From contig NZ_QYYG01000001.1 of the NCBI RefSeq assembly GCF_003591175.1, forward strand, positions 62,001-126,000: a DNA stretch of 64,000 nt, read 5' to 3'. A program made the position numbers and the translations under genes. The notes under the pieces were generated by a model, which had not been told where the DNA came from, did not search any database, and was given only the letters and a program-made list of their open reading frames with translations. Numbering within the stretch: the first letter of the stretch is position 1; the number at the start of each line of letters is the position of its first letter. This DNA is from Serratia inhibens (GTDB taxonomy: Bacteria > Pseudomonadota > Gammaproteobacteria > Enterobacterales > Enterobacteriaceae). Shown here piece after piece: positions 38,906 to 48,761 of this stretch.

Positions 38906-39445
38906 CTATTTTTTCTGTTCTTCCGGCATATGCCGATAAATATAAATACCGCTGAGCAGGGTAAATACCAGCGTCAGGGCTGTCAGGCCGAACACTTTGA
39001 AGTTAACCCAAACGCTTTGCGGCAGCCAAAAGGCGACGTAAATATTTGCCAGGCCACAGAGCAGGAAGAACACCGCCCAGGCCAGGTTGAGGTTGCTCCA
39101 CACCTTGTCCGGCAGCGTGAGCTCTTTACCCAGCATGCGCTGAACCAGCGGTTTCTTGAGCACCAGTTGGCTGACCAGCAACGCCAACGCAAACAGGCTA
39201 TAAATGACCGTGACTTTCCATTTGATAAACAAATCGTTATGGAATACCAGCGTCAGGGTACCGAACACCAGCACCATCAGGAAGGTGATCAGCGTCATCT
39301 TCTCGACCTTGCGGTATTTGATCCAGGTAAACACCAGCGCCAGCGCAGTAGCGACAATCAAGGCGCCGGAGGCGACGTAGATATCGTAGAGCTTGTAAAA
39401 AGCAAAAAAGACAATTAACGGGAGGAAATCAAGAAACTGCTTCAT
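38906..39445 (-). CDS. yciB: inner membrane septation-related protein YciB (IspZ)
   Basis: A 179-residue integral membrane protein of five or six segments, start [21 protein letters not shown], identical in length to E. coli YciB. Linked in E. coli to envelope maintenance and interaction with elongation and division proteins, and to intracellular septation in Shigella. Confidence 0.95.
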   Translation of the reverse strand: MKQFLDFLPLIVFFAFYKLYDIYVASGALIVATALALVFTWIKYRKVEKMTLITFLMVLVFGTLTLVFHNDLFIKWKVTVIYSLFALALLVSQLVLKKPLVQRMLGKELTLPDKVWSNLNLAWAVFFLLCGLANIYVAFWLPQSVWVNFKVFGLTALTLVFTLLSGIYIYRHMPEEQKK

Positions 39446-39679
39446 AAATCAATCCATCATCTGTTCATCAGCCGACTATACCGGATTCGGCTGGCTCTGT
39501 GTACCGCAGGGAGGCGCTGATTATCGGCGTTTGAGAACCGGATTTCTGCCATGAAAGCAGGAATTTGCATAAACTTACGATTGAGGTCGCGAGTTAGCGG
39601 CGGGCTGCTTGCCGGCACGGCACTGGCATATCATGATACATGTAATAATAGCCTGATAATTTATAACGGAAAACAATTT

Positions 39680-41383
39680 ATGCAGTGGAAATCTCTCCAG
39701 GCGCTAACGCCCGGTTTGACGCATTTATTAGGGTATCAACGCAGTTGGCTTAAACCGGATATACGCGCCGGGCTTTCCGTAGCCGCGGTGGCATTGCCGG
39801 TGGCGATTGCTTACGCCGAGCTGGCCGGGGTCAGCCCGGTGGTGGGGTTGTACTCCTGCATTTTGCCGATGGTCGCTTACGCGTTTTTCGGATCATCGCG
39901 CCAGCTTATTGTCGGGCCGGACGCCGCCACCTGCGCCGTGATAGCCGCAGTAGTGACGCCGCTGGCGGCGGGTAACATGGAGCGGCACTGGCAGCTCACC
40001 ATCATGATGACGGCAATGATGGGCGCCTGGTGCCTGTTGGCTAGCCGTTTCAAACTGGGCGCACTGGCGGATCTGCTCTCCCGGCCGATACTCAGCGGGC
40101 TGCTGAATGGCGTGGCGATCACCATAATGGTCGATCAAATCGGCAAGGTCCTCGGTTTTGGCGTTCCACCAGCGCAGTTGATTGAGCGCATTTACGCTCT
40201 GCCGGGCAACCTGATGCACAGCGACTGGCTGACCATGGCAGTGTCGTTGCTGACGCTGGTCACGCTGTTGGGGTTTAAAAAATGGCGGCCCAATTGGCCG
40301 GCACCGCTGTTTGCCATCGTATTGGCGGCTTTCGCCACCTGGATAGGCGGGTTGCAGCAGCATGGCGTGGTGACGGTGGGCGGTTTTAGCGACGTGCTGC
40401 CGATAGTCCAGTGGCCGGATTTCCAACCGGGTTTGCTGCGAGACATGGTCATTCCGGCGCTCAACCTGGCGGTAGTGAGTTTTGTCAGCATGATGCTGAC
40501 CGCTCGCAGTTTTGCGGCGAAGAACGGCTATGAGGTGAATGCCGACGCCGAGTTCCGTGCGCTGGGGCTGGTGAATATCGTTTCGGCGCTTTCGCAGGGA
40601 TTTGCCATCAGCGGGGCGGATTCCCGCACTGCGGTTAACGATGCCAACGGCGGCAAGAGTCAATTGGTGTCGATCATTGCCGCGGGGGTGATTGCTTTCG
40701 TGCTGTTGTTCCTGATGGCGCCGCTGCAGTTTATTCCGGTGGCGGGGTTAGGCGTAGTGCTGATGTATGCCGCCTGGTCGCTGCTGGATTTTCGGGGCAT
40801 CTGGATCATGCGCCGCCGCAATGCGCAGGCCTTCAGGTTGGCAATGTTCACCTTCATGTGCGTGCTGCTGGTGGGGGTGATCAGCGGCATCGGCCTGGCG
40901 GTATTGCTGGGGCTGATGCAGTTCCTGCGTACGGTATTTCGCCCGACGGAGCAGTTGCTGGGTGTGAACGATGAGGGCATGATCCACTCGATGGGCAACA
41001 ACAACGGCGTTAAGGCGGTACCTGGCGTGATGATGTACCGCTTCAACTCGCCGTTAACCTATTTTAACGTGGCGTACTTCAAGCGCCGGATCCTGAATTT
41101 GGTGGACAGTACGCCATTCCAGCCGCGTTGGGTGGTGGTGGATGCGGTCGCCAGCTTTACCCACGCGGATATCAGCGTTCTGGCGGCGATAGATGAACTG
41201 AAGCGCGATTTGTTACAGCGTAACGTGAAACTGGTGTTGGCGGGACGGCGAACCGAGCTGACGCGCTGGTTTCGTATCAATCGGCTGGGACGCGATCGGG
41301 AATTGATTCTGGTGCCGGATTTGTATCTGGCGTTGAAGCTGATTCAAAGTAAGGAACAGGCTGAGACGGCAGCGGTTCCATAA
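39680..41383 (+). CDS. SulP-family anion transporter with STAS domain
   Basis: A 567-residue secondary transporter with 12-14 membrane segments and a C-terminal STAS domain (about residues 450-555, YFNVAYFKRRILNLVDSTPFQ...VASFTHADISVLAAIDEL). The SulP signature region YAELAGVSPVVGLYSCILP and SRQLIVGPDAATCAV is clear. Substrate could be sulfate, bicarbonate or a dicarboxylate and cannot be told from the sequence. The start ATG 39680 fits; a longer frame from 39551 is not supported. Inserted between yciB and yciC. Confidence 0.88.
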   Translation: MQWKSLQALTPGLTHLLGYQRSWLKPDIRAGLSVAAVALPVAIAYAELAGVSPVVGLYSCILPMVAYAFFGSSRQLIVGPDAATCAVIAAVVTPLAAGNMERHWQLTIMMTAMMGAWCLLASRFKLGALADLLSRPILSGLLNGVAITIMVDQIGKVLGFGVPPAQLIERIYALPGNLMHSDWLTMAVSLLTLVTLLGFKKWRPNWPAPLFAIVLAAFATWIGGLQQHGVVTVGGFSDVLPIVQWPDFQPGLLRDMVIPALNLAVVSFVSMMLTARSFAAKNGYEVNADAEFRALGLVNIVSALSQGFAISGADSRTAVNDANGGKSQLVSIIAAGVIAFVLLFLMAPLQFIPVAGLGVVLMYAAWSLLDFRGIWIMRRRNAQAFRLAMFTFMCVLLVGVISGIGLAVLLGLMQFLRTVFRPTEQLLGVNDEGMIHSMGNNNGVKAVPGVMMYRFNSPLTYFNVAYFKRRILNLVDSTPFQPRWVVVDAVASFTHADISVLAAIDELKRDLLQRNVKLVLAGRRTELTRWFRINRLGRDRELILVPDLYLALKLIQSKEQAETAAVP

Positions 41384-41384
41384 G

Positions 41385-41416
41385 CCAAAAGGGCACGCCG
41401 AGGCGTGCCCTTTTGG
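41385..41416. terminator. bidirectional terminator between SulP gene and yciC
   Basis: CCAAAAGGGCACGCC GA GGCGTGCCCTTTTGG, a 15-bp perfect stem with internal A/T tracts. Confidence 0.9.
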
Positions 41417-41430
41417 TTACTGCGGGCAGA

Positions 41431-42183
41431 TCAACTGCGCAGCAGCATGTACAGACGGAACAGGTAAATCAGCAACAGGGCGGAAACCAGGTTGCTCAGC
41501 GCGGTAAGCACTACGCTGGCGACATTCGGGGTCAGCACCGAAAGGTGGCTCACCATAAACAACACCAGCAGCTTGGCGGCCAGCCACAGCATCATGGCCG
41601 GCACAATCACGCGCGCATTGGCGAAGGCCAGTTTGCAGCTCAGCTTAATCGAAGCGAATACGCCTTTTTTGTCGGCGGTGGTGATGACCGGCGCCAGCGA
41701 GAAGGCGATCGCCATGATTACGCCCGGCACGACGAACAGCGTCAAGCCCAGTTGAATCAGCAGAGTGCAGATAAACAGCAGCAGCAGCAAACGCGGCAAC
41801 TCCGGCGCAGAAGCGCCAATAGCGCGCAGCGCGCTGATGCGTTGCCCCTGGGAAACCAGGCGAATCAGCGTCAGCATCCCGCCAACCAGCAACACGTTGC
41901 CCACCAAAGCGGAGAAAGTGGCGGCTGCCGAAACCTTCAATAACACCATCTGCTGCTCGGGTGTCATTTGCTGAATGATTTCCTGGATCCCCATTCCGGC
42001 AGATGCCGTAAAATCACCTTCCGTTGCGGACAAGATCTTCAACTGCTCGACGTCAGGGCTAAAAACCTGATTGAGCAGCACAGAAATGAACGCGGTCAAC
42101 AGCGCCAGCATCAGGATGCTGGTCAGTTGATTACGGAAAAAGTTAAAACTGTCACGGTACAACGTGTTGGCCGTGATAGGCAT
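41431..42183 (-). CDS. yciC: UPF0259 membrane protein YciC
   Basis: A 250-residue protein with about six membrane segments (for example [13 protein letters not shown] and [17 protein letters not shown]). Start ATG 42183 ([20 protein letters not shown]) is the family start; the frame extends upstream to 42231 into the repeat. Function unknown. Normally next to yciB, here separated by the SulP gene. Confidence 0.93.
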   Translation of the reverse strand: MPITANTLYRDSFNFFRNQLTSILMLALLTAFISVLLNQVFSPDVEQLKILSATEGDFTASAGMGIQEIIQQMTPEQQMVLLKVSAAATFSALVGNVLLVGGMLTLIRLVSQGQRISALRAIGASAPELPRLLLLLFICTLLIQLGLTLFVVPGVIMAIAFSLAPVITTADKKGVFASIKLSCKLAFANARVIVPAMMLWLAAKLLVLFMVSHLSVLTPNVASVVLTALSNLVSALLLIYLFRLYMLLRS

Positions 42184-42211
42184 GCAGACTCCTTGGCGTC
42201 GAGAAACAAAG

Positions 42212-42273
42212 ATATATCCATCGCTTTTCAAGCTGCGGCATTGTTGGCCGCAACTTGAAATTCATAGGTATAT
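42212..42273. repeat. imperfect palindromic intergenic repeat, short form
   Basis: TTTTCAAGCTGCGGC ATTGTTG GCCGCAACTTGAAA between ATATA-type ends. Shares its arms with elements at 9688, 10743 and 46252. It lies upstream of yciC and downstream of the YkgJ-family gene, both read on the minus strand. Confidence 0.7.
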
Positions 42274-42280
42274 GGCAAAA

Positions 42281-42721
42281 TCAGTGGGCGATTGTACCCT
42301 GTTCCGCGTCGCTGTGGCACCCCGCGAGTTGCACTGCGGCTATTTCTTCGGCAATCACCGTTATTGGCAGCGACAAGGGTAAAAGAACCGGCAGCGGCGG
42401 CAGACCATAACGCTCGCGAGCGCGATCGCAGGCTTCGTTGCGCAGGCCGTTTTCTCCGGACTGATCGAACTCGCGACAAGGGCTGGGGCGATTGAGGTAA
42501 ATGGAGCAGGACACGGCCTTGCCGATTTCACCTTCGAGAGCGGTACAGCGCGGGGACTTGCTGTTGGTCCCCTGCATACAGCGCAAAAAGGGAGTTAAGG
42601 GTTCGGTAAGAGATAGAGGAACCACGCCGCCGCCATCTTCCGCTTCGGCCCAATAGAATGACACTCGAAAATAGCCGCAGCATGCGCCGCAACTGACACA
42701 GGGATTAAGAATTTCGCTCAT
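42281..42721 (-). CDS. YkgJ-family cysteine cluster protein
   Basis: A 146-residue protein with the CxxCxxCC motif (Cys8, 11, 14, 15 in [13 protein letters not shown]) plus later cysteines in [10 protein letters not shown] and [15 protein letters not shown], the pattern of the UPF0153/YkgJ putative zinc or iron chelators. The biochemical role is unknown. It ends near yciC; not in this position in E. coli K-12. Confidence 0.88.
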   Translation of the reverse strand: MSEILNPCVSCGACCGYFRVSFYWAEAEDGGGVVPLSLTEPLTPFLRCMQGTNSKSPRCTALEGEIGKAVSCSIYLNRPSPCREFDQSGENGLRNEACDRARERYGLPPLPVLLPLSLPITVIAEEIAAVQLAGCHSDAEQGTIAH

Positions 42722-42844
42722 CTTGATTGCGCCGACTCCTTACGGCACCAACCAAAACCAACACGGATGATGAAATTACTCAGCGGTTGTTTTTTTAGCA
42801 ACTGAAATTTGAACATGTAGATAATTTGCAACAAAATCCATTTT

Positions 42845-42858
42845 TTGATTCAGATCAA
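42845..42858. promoter_or_regulatory. FNR box upstream of ompW
   Basis: TTGATTCAGATCAA, a perfect match to the TTGAT-N4-ATCAA consensus, about 145 bases before the ompW start. E. coli ompW is FNR-activated, so the same oxygen response is expected. Confidence 0.8.
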
Positions 42859-43003
42859 TCCTCGATTTATTAGTCCTTTAGGTAACCTTGTTTTTAGTAG
42901 GAATTAAAAAATTTACACATAAGATGTGATCCCGATGGGATCATAAATACCCGTAAGTAGGTATATTCCCTTCCGAACAGTAACCACACAAATGGAATGG
43001 ATA

Positions 43004-43648
43004 ATGAAAAAGACAACTCTGGTGGTATTGGCGGCTATGATGGCCCCTATGGTGGCAAGTGCGCATCAGGCAGGTGATTTTCTTTTCCGCGCGGGTGCGG
43101 CGACGGTACGGCCTAATGCAGGATCGGACGACGTACTGGGGCAGGGATCGTTCAATGCCGATAATAACACCCAGCTCGGCCTGACTTTCGGCTATATGGT
43201 GACGGACAACATCGGCGTGGAACTGCTGGCTGCGACGCCGTTCCGCCATAAGGTGTCGTTGAACGGCGCTGCAGTGAACGGCAATATTGCCACGGTGCGC
43301 GATCTGCCGCCGAGCCTGATGGCGCAATATTACTTTGGCGACAAGCAGGACAAACTGCGTCCCTATCTGGGGCTTGGCGTGAACTACACCACTTTCTTCG
43401 ATGAAAAGTTCAATGACAATGGCAAAGAGGCTGGGCTGAGTAATCTGAGTCTGAAAGACTCCTGGGGCGTCGCTGCGCAGGCGGGCCTGGATTACAACCT
43501 CGATGCACACTGGATGTTGAATATGTCGGTGTGGTGGATGAATATCGAGACCAAAACCCGCTTTGATGACGCCAACGGCAATCATCACAGCATTGATACG
43601 CGGTTGGATCCTTGGGTGTTTATGTTCGGGGCGGGTTATCGCTTCTGA
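43004..43648 (+). CDS. ompW: outer membrane protein OmpW
   Basis: A 214-residue eight-stranded beta-barrel with a hydrophobic channel, receptor for colicin S4 in E. coli and induced by anaerobiosis and osmotic change. ATG 43004 gives MKKTTLVVLAAMMAPMVASA as signal peptide and mature HQAGDFLFRAG. C-terminal GAGYRF, ending in Phe as needed for barrel assembly by Bam. An ATG four codons upstream is possible. Confidence 0.97.
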   Translation: MKKTTLVVLAAMMAPMVASAHQAGDFLFRAGAATVRPNAGSDDVLGQGSFNADNNTQLGLTFGYMVTDNIGVELLAATPFRHKVSLNGAAVNGNIATVRDLPPSLMAQYYFGDKQDKLRPYLGLGVNYTTFFDEKFNDNGKEAGLSNLSLKDSWGVAAQAGLDYNLDAHWMLNMSVWWMNIETKTRFDDANGNHHSIDTRLDPWVFMFGAGYRF

Positions 43649-43660
43649 GGATGACCGAGA

Positions 43661-43683
43661 CAGGGAGGCACAATGCCTCCCTG
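43661..43683. terminator. hairpin between ompW and BON lipoprotein
   Basis: Perfect 10-bp stem CAGGGAGGCA CAA TGCCTCCCTG between convergent genes; no T run on either side. Confidence 0.65.
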
Positions 43684-43689
43684 CGATCG

Positions 43690-44004
43690 TTATTTGAGCT
43701 GCATGACGTTCTCAACGGATTTAACACCCGCCACGCCGCGTGTGGTCTGCACCGCACGGTTGGCATCTTCGCTGGAAGTGACAAAACCGCTCAATTGCAC
43801 CCGGCCTTTAAAAGTCTCTACGCTGATTTCTCTCGACTTGATGTTTTTATCTGCCAGCAGTGCTGATTTCACTTTGGTGGTAATCACCGTATCGTCAATA
43901 TAACCGCCAGTCCCCTCGGATTTCGCTGTCGGCGCGCAGGCGCTTACTGCGAATGCCACAACGGCTGCCATGCATAAGGCCGAAAGGGTTTTAAATAGCT
44001 TCAT
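43690..44004 (-). CDS. BON-domain lipoprotein
   Basis: A 104-residue predicted lipoprotein: lipobox AVSAC with the lipidated Cys23, then a single BON (OsmY/nodulation) domain with VKSALLADKNIKSREISVET and the conserved glycine in GRVQLSGFV, and C-terminal GVKSVENVMQLK. BON domains bind phospholipids; OsmY and DolP are two-domain relatives. Lies between ompW and trpA where E. coli has yciGFE. Confidence 0.88.
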   Translation of the reverse strand: MKLFKTLSALCMAAVVAFAVSACAPTAKSEGTGGYIDDTVITTKVKSALLADKNIKSREISVETFKGRVQLSGFVTSSEDANRAVQTTRGVAGVKSVENVMQLK

Positions 44005-44224
44005 AAATTACTCTCCATGCAATGTTATTGTTGAAACTACATTCAGGTTATTACCTGAAAACGCTCAGTATTTCCGCAAAATGCGGAAATCTGCAACGGG
44101 CACCTTCAAGTGTGAGTCAATAAGCGGGTTTGTTCAAATTTTAGATGTAAAAAAATAGAACAACCTTGAGAGGAAACAAGATGTTATCGGCGGGCGCGAT
44201 CCATCACGCCCACCGCAGGAAGGA

Positions 44225-45031
44225 TCAGGTTCGGGTCGCGGCTTTCATTTCGCTGACAAAGTTCGCCAGCCGAGTCAGCATTTCTGCCGGCTGCGCCTGA
44301 TTTTGCTCGATAATTTTGACGATCGCCGAACCGGAGATAGCCCCGGCGGCACCGGCCTGCAGTGCGTCACGTACCTGCGCAGGCTCGGAAATGCCGAATC
44401 CCTGCAGCGGTGGCGCGGCACGGTATTCGCGCAGTTTGTTCACCAGATGATGCAGTGGCAATTGAGCGCGGCTTTCGGTGCCGGTAACGCCGGCACGTGA
44501 CAGCAGGTAGGTATAACCCCGACCGTGTGAGGAGATCTCACGCAACAAATCGTCGTCTGCGTTTGGCGGGCAGATAAAGATAGGGGCGATGCCATGGCGC
44601 GTGGCGGCGGCACGGAAGGGCGCAGATTCTTCAAAGGGTACGTCGGCAATCAGCACCGAATCCACGCCGACCTCGGCGCAACGCTGGTAAAACGCATCGA
44701 TGCCTTTATGAAACACCAGGTTGGCGTACATCAGCAGGCCGATAGGAATGGTCGGGTACTTCTGACGAATGGCGGCCAGCATTTCAAAGCATTGGGTCGG
44801 CGTCACGCCGGAGGCGAAAGCGCGGAGCGCAGCGCTCTGGATAGTCGGGCCGTCGGCCAGCGGATCGGAGAACGGGATGCCCAGCTCCAGCGCATCGGCA
44901 CCGGCTTCAACCAGAGTATCGATAATTTGCAGCGACAGCGCCGGGTTCGGGTCGCCCAGGGTGACAAACGGGACGAAGGCACCTTCCTTGTTGCTTTCCA
45001 GACGTTTGAACAGTTGCTGATAACGTTCCAT
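44225..45031 (-). CDS. trpA: tryptophan synthase alpha subunit
   Basis: Cleaves indole-3-glycerol phosphate to indole, channelled to TrpB. 268 residues with the catalytic Glu in [16 protein letters not shown] (Glu49 region) and Asp60 in [11 protein letters not shown]. Its ATG overlaps the trpB stop (TGATG). Last gene of the trp operon. A weak GC hairpin near 44186-44220 follows but no clear T run. Confidence 0.98.
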   Translation of the reverse strand: MERYQQLFKRLESNKEGAFVPFVTLGDPNPALSLQIIDTLVEAGADALELGIPFSDPLADGPTIQSAALRAFASGVTPTQCFEMLAAIRQKYPTIPIGLLMYANLVFHKGIDAFYQRCAEVGVDSVLIADVPFEESAPFRAAATRHGIAPIFICPPNADDDLLREISSHGRGYTYLLSRAGVTGTESRAQLPLHHLVNKLREYRAAPPLQGFGISEPAQVRDALQAGAAGAISGSAIVKIIEQNQAQPAEMLTRLANFVSEMKAATRT

Positions 45032-46221
45032 CAGATTTCTCCCCGAGCTTTCAGTATGTCGTGAACGGTAAATATGTCTTTGTCGCCGCGGCCGGACAGG
45101 TTAACCACCAGGATCTGTTCTTTCTGCGGCGTTTCACGGATCATTTTCAGCGCATGCGCCAGGGCGTGGGAGGATTCCAACGCCGGGATAATACCTTCGC
45201 TGCGCGACAGTGCCTTGAAGGCATCCAGCGCTTCATCGTCGGTAATCGACACGTATTCGGCACGGCCAATGCTGTTCAGATAGGCGTGCTGCGGCCCGAC
45301 GGACGGGAAGTCCAGCCCGGCGGAAATGGAATAGGATTCCTCGATCTGGCCTTCGGAGGTCTGCATCATCGGCGCTTTCATACCGAAATAGATACCGACG
45401 TGGCCGTGCTTCAGCGGCGCACCGTGTTGGCCGGTTTCGATACCGAGACCGGCGGGTTCCACGCCGATCAGGCCAACGCTGGTGTCATCGATAAAGTCGG
45501 CAAACATGCCGATAGCATTGGAACCGCCACCGACGCAGGCCAGAACTGCGTCCGGCAGGCGACCTTCGCGCTCCAGCATCTGCGCTTTGGTTTCTTCGCC
45601 GATCATGCGCTGGAATTCACGCACGATGGTCGGATACGGATGCGGGCCAGCTGCGGTACCCAGCATATAGTGGGCAGTTTCATAGCTGCCGGACCAGTCG
45701 CGCAGCGCTTCGTTACAGGCATCTTTCAGCGTGGAGGAACCGCTGTGCACCGGGATGACTTCCGCACCCATCAGGCGCATGCGGAACACGTTCGGCGACT
45801 GGCGTTCAATATCTTTGGCGCCCATGTAAATACGACATTTCAAACCGAGCAGCGCACAGGCCAGAGCAGAGGCCACGCCATGCTGACCGGCACCGGTTTC
45901 GGCGATGATTTCGGTTTTGCCCATGCGCTTGGCCAGCAATGCTTGCCCCAGCACCTGGTTGGTTTTGTGCGCGCCGCCGTGCAGCAAATCTTCACGCTTC
46001 AGGTACAGCTTGGTTTTGGTGCCGGCGGTGAGGTTTTTGCACAGCGTCAGCGCCGTCGGGCGGCCGGCGTAGTTTTTCAGCAGATCGATAAACTCCGCCT
46101 GGAATTCAGGGTCGCGCTGGGCGCTGACGAAGGCCTCTTCCAGTTGTTTTAATGCCGGCATCAGAATCTGCGGCACATACTGGCCACCAAATTCGCCGAA
46201 GTAGGGGTTAAGCAGCGTCAT
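45031..46221 (-). CDS. trpB: tryptophan synthase beta subunit
   Basis: PLP enzyme joining indole and serine. 396 residues, with the PLP lysine in [12 protein letters not shown] and the phosphate-binding loop GGGSNAIG. Preceded by a 160-base gap containing an intergenic repeat, unlike the tight spacing elsewhere in the operon. Confidence 0.98.
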   Translation of the reverse strand: MTLLNPYFGEFGGQYVPQILMPALKQLEEAFVSAQRDPEFQAEFIDLLKNYAGRPTALTLCKNLTAGTKTKLYLKREDLLHGGAHKTNQVLGQALLAKRMGKTEIIAETGAGQHGVASALACALLGLKCRIYMGAKDIERQSPNVFRMRLMGAEVIPVHSGSSTLKDACNEALRDWSGSYETAHYMLGTAAGPHPYPTIVREFQRMIGEETKAQMLEREGRLPDAVLACVGGGSNAIGMFADFIDDTSVGLIGVEPAGLGIETGQHGAPLKHGHVGIYFGMKAPMMQTSEGQIEESYSISAGLDFPSVGPQHAYLNSIGRAEYVSITDDEALDAFKALSRSEGIIPALESSHALAHALKMIRETPQKEQILVVNLSGRGDKDIFTVHDILKARGEI

Positions 46222-46251
46222 TATAGTTCCCGTTATTATCCGTTAAATTGT

Positions 46252-46377
46252 CTACCCTTCATCTTTCAAACCGCAGGTGCGTCGGTTGCGTTCTTTCACC
46301 CCAATCACTTACCTGAGTAAGCTCCTGGGGATTCGCTCTCTTCCCGCCTTCCTGTGCCTTGAAATCTATTGGGTATA
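46252..46377. repeat. imperfect palindromic repeat inside the trp operon
   Basis: Long form of the same family: TACCCTTCATCTTTCAAACCGC at one end and GTGCCTTGAAATCTATTGGGTATA at the other (over 20 bases apart), with an inner CCCCAATCAC.../...CTGGGGAT pairing. It occupies the trpCF-trpB gap. As transcribed it would form a large hairpin in the polycistronic mRNA and could affect relative expression or stability. Nothing coding in the gap. Confidence 0.75.
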
Positions 46378-46383
46378 TTTGAT

Positions 46384-47748
46384 TCAGTAGGCGCGCAGGG
46401 TCTTGAACACCGCCGCCAGGCGGGCAGGGTCTTTAATCCCGGGCTGGCTCTCGACACCGGAGTTAAAGTCCAGCCCGGCACAGCCGAGTTTGGCTGCGTC
46501 AACGCAGTTGTCTGCGCTCAGGCCGCCCGCCAGCATCACGTTATCCAGGTTTTGGCCGTGCAACACTGACCAGTCGAAACGCTGGCCGGTGCCGCCGGCG
46601 CCGTTATCCAGCAGATAGCGGTCAACGTGCTGCAGGTCACGCGCCGGCAAGCTGTCTTTCACACTCAGCGCTTTCCAAATCTGGCAGGAGGCAGGCAGTT
46701 TGGCGCGCAGGGCGTCGATATAGGTTTGATCTTCCGCACCGTGCAATTGCACCGCTTGCAGACCAAGGCGTTCAACGGTTTGCACCAGGGTTTCCACTTG
46801 CGCATCGCAGAACACGCCGACGTATTTCAACGGCGCACCGGCGATCACTTCGCGGGCGCGGTTGATGTCGACATAGCGCGGTGAACGCCCGACAAAAATC
46901 AGCCCGCCGTAGACGGCGCCGGCCTGATAGGCGGCTGCGGCATCCTGCGGGCGGGTCAACCCGCAAACTTTATTGTCGCCCAGCGTTACCCGGCGTACGG
47001 CGGTGCGCAGGTCGGTTTCCGACATCAGCGCGCTGCCGATAAGGAAGCCGTTGGCAAAGTGACTCAGTTCGCGGATTTGGCCGTAATTGTTGATACCTGA
47101 TTCGCTGATCACCGTCACGCCGTGCGGCACGCGTGGCGCAAGTTGGCGGGTGCGATCCAGGTCGATGCTCAAATCCCGCAGGTCACGGTTATTGATGCCG
47201 ACCACACGCGCTTCCAGGGTGATCGCCCGTTGCAATTCTTCTTCGCTGATCACTTCGGTCAGCACGCCCATATTCAGGCTGTGCGCCACGGCCGCCAACT
47301 GGCGGTATTGTTCGTCGTCGAGTACCGACAACATCAGCAGGATGGCATCGGCCTGATAGAAACGCGCCAGGTAGATCTGATACGGATCGATAATAAAATC
47401 TTTGCACAGCACCGGCTGCGTCACCGTTTTGCTGACCAGCGGCAAGAAGTCAAAGCTGCCCTGAAAGTACTTCTCATCGGTCAGCACCGAGATGGCCGAC
47501 GCGAAATCCTTGTAAACCGAAGCGATTTCGACCGGATCAAAGTTTTCGCGGATCAATCCTTTGGAAGGGGACGCTTTTTTGCATTCAAGAATAAACGCCG
47601 TTCTGGCCCCTTGCAGCGCATGATAAAAGCCGCGTTCGCTTGGGACGATTTCATCGTGAAAACTGGCCAGTGGCTGTTGTTGCTGTCGTGCTGCGACCCA
47701 TTGCGCTTTGTCACGAACAATCTTGTTGAGCACGGTTTCCTGCATCAT
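46384..47748 (-). CDS. trpCF: bifunctional indole-3-glycerol phosphate synthase / phosphoribosylanthranilate isomerase
   Basis: A fused two-barrel enzyme: N-terminal TrpC domain (about 1-255, with the lysines and Glu of ILECKKASPSKG and VLCKDFIID) and C-terminal TrpF domain (VCGLTRPQDAAAAY... with its catalytic Cys). 454 residues. The fusion is the same in E. coli. The start is at 47748 (MMQETVLNKIVRD) or the second Met, right next to the trpD stop. Confidence 0.98.
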   Translation of the reverse strand: MMQETVLNKIVRDKAQWVAARQQQQPLASFHDEIVPSERGFYHALQGARTAFILECKKASPSKGLIRENFDPVEIASVYKDFASAISVLTDEKYFQGSFDFLPLVSKTVTQPVLCKDFIIDPYQIYLARFYQADAILLMLSVLDDEQYRQLAAVAHSLNMGVLTEVISEEELQRAITLEARVVGINNRDLRDLSIDLDRTRQLAPRVPHGVTVISESGINNYGQIRELSHFANGFLIGSALMSETDLRTAVRRVTLGDNKVCGLTRPQDAAAAYQAGAVYGGLIFVGRSPRYVDINRAREVIAGAPLKYVGVFCDAQVETLVQTVERLGLQAVQLHGAEDQTYIDALRAKLPASCQIWKALSVKDSLPARDLQHVDRYLLDNGAGGTGQRFDWSVLHGQNLDNVMLAGGLSADNCVDAAKLGCAGLDFNSGVESQPGIKDPARLAAVFKTLRAY

Positions 47749-48747
47749 TTATCCTCTTGCTGCCAGTGCGGTGACGCGCTCGTAAGCTTGCCCGCTGTGA
47801 ATCGTTTCCAGTGCCTGCTGCGCGTTTTGGCGCAGGTCTTCATGCCCGAATAACTTCAGTAGCAACGCCACGTTAGCGGCTACCGCTGCGGCGTGCGCCG
47901 GGTCACCTTTACCTTGTAACAACCGTGCCAGAATGTCACGATTTTCTTCCGGTGAACCGCCCCGCAGGGCCTCCAGCGGGTAGCTTTGCAGCCCAAAGGA
48001 CTCTGGGGTCAACTGATAGCTTTCAATTTCACCGTTGTTCAGCTCCGCCACCTGGGTCGTGGTGTGGATCGCCACTTCGTCCATGCCGCCGCCGTGCACC
48101 ACTGCTGCACGCTGGTAGCCCAACACACGCAGGGTCTGCGCAATCGGCAGTACCAGCTCAGGGCTGTAAACGCCGATCAGCGCCAGCGGCGGACGCGCCG
48201 GATTGATCAACGGGCCGAGCACGTTAAATACCGTACGGGTTTTCAGCTGCTGGCGTACCGGCATCGCATGGCGGAAACCGGTGTGATACTGCGGTGCAAA
48301 CAGGAAGCACACGCCCAGTTCATCCAGCGCCTGGCGAGACTCTTCCGCCGGCAGATCCAGGCGAATGCCGAAGGCCGCCAACAGGTCCGAAGAACCGGAA
48401 CGGCTGGAGACGCTACGGTTGCCGTGTTTCGCCACTTTGGCGCCACATGCCGCTGCCACGAAAGCGCTGGCGGTAGAGATATTGATGCTGTTGGTGCCGT
48501 CGCCGCCGGTGCCGACAATATCGGCAAACGGATAGTCCGGGCGCGGGAACGGCAGGGCGTCGGCCAGCAGGGCTTTGGCCGCACCGGCAATCTCTTCCGG
48601 GCGTTCACCGCGGATTTTCATGCTGATCAGTGCCGCTGCCAGTTGGCTTGGCTCCAGCTCACCGCGCACTATGGCGCTGAACAACTGCCGGCTTTCCTCT
48701 TGGCTCATTGTCTCTGAGCGGTACAGTTTTTCAAGAATAGGTTGCAT
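47749..48747 (-). CDS. trpD: anthranilate phosphoribosyltransferase
   Basis: Transfers phosphoribose to anthranilate. 332 residues, stand-alone, with the PRPP loop [15 protein letters not shown] and [17 protein letters not shown]. In E. coli this domain is fused to TrpG; the free gene with its own start (ATG 48747) is the classic Serratia condition. Confidence 0.97.
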   Translation of the reverse strand: MQPILEKLYRSETMSQEESRQLFSAIVRGELEPSQLAAALISMKIRGERPEEIAGAAKALLADALPFPRPDYPFADIVGTGGDGTNSINISTASAFVAAACGAKVAKHGNRSVSSRSGSSDLLAAFGIRLDLPAEESRQALDELGVCFLFAPQYHTGFRHAMPVRQQLKTRTVFNVLGPLINPARPPLALIGVYSPELVLPIAQTLRVLGYQRAAVVHGGGMDEVAIHTTTQVAELNNGEIESYQLTPESFGLQSYPLEALRGGSPEENRDILARLLQGKGDPAHAAAVAANVALLLKLFGHEDLRQNAQQALETIHSGQAYERVTALAARG

Positions 48748-48761
48748 CGTCGTTTCCCTTA

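Noticed and set aside
41413..41943. 176-codon Gln/His-rich frame on the plus strand
   Set aside because: It is antisense to yciC and its Gln-rich composition is the mirror of hydrophobic codons on the other strand.
44186..44220. trp operon terminator after trpA
   Set aside because: A GC-rich hairpin is possible, but there is no T run behind it on the minus strand; not called.
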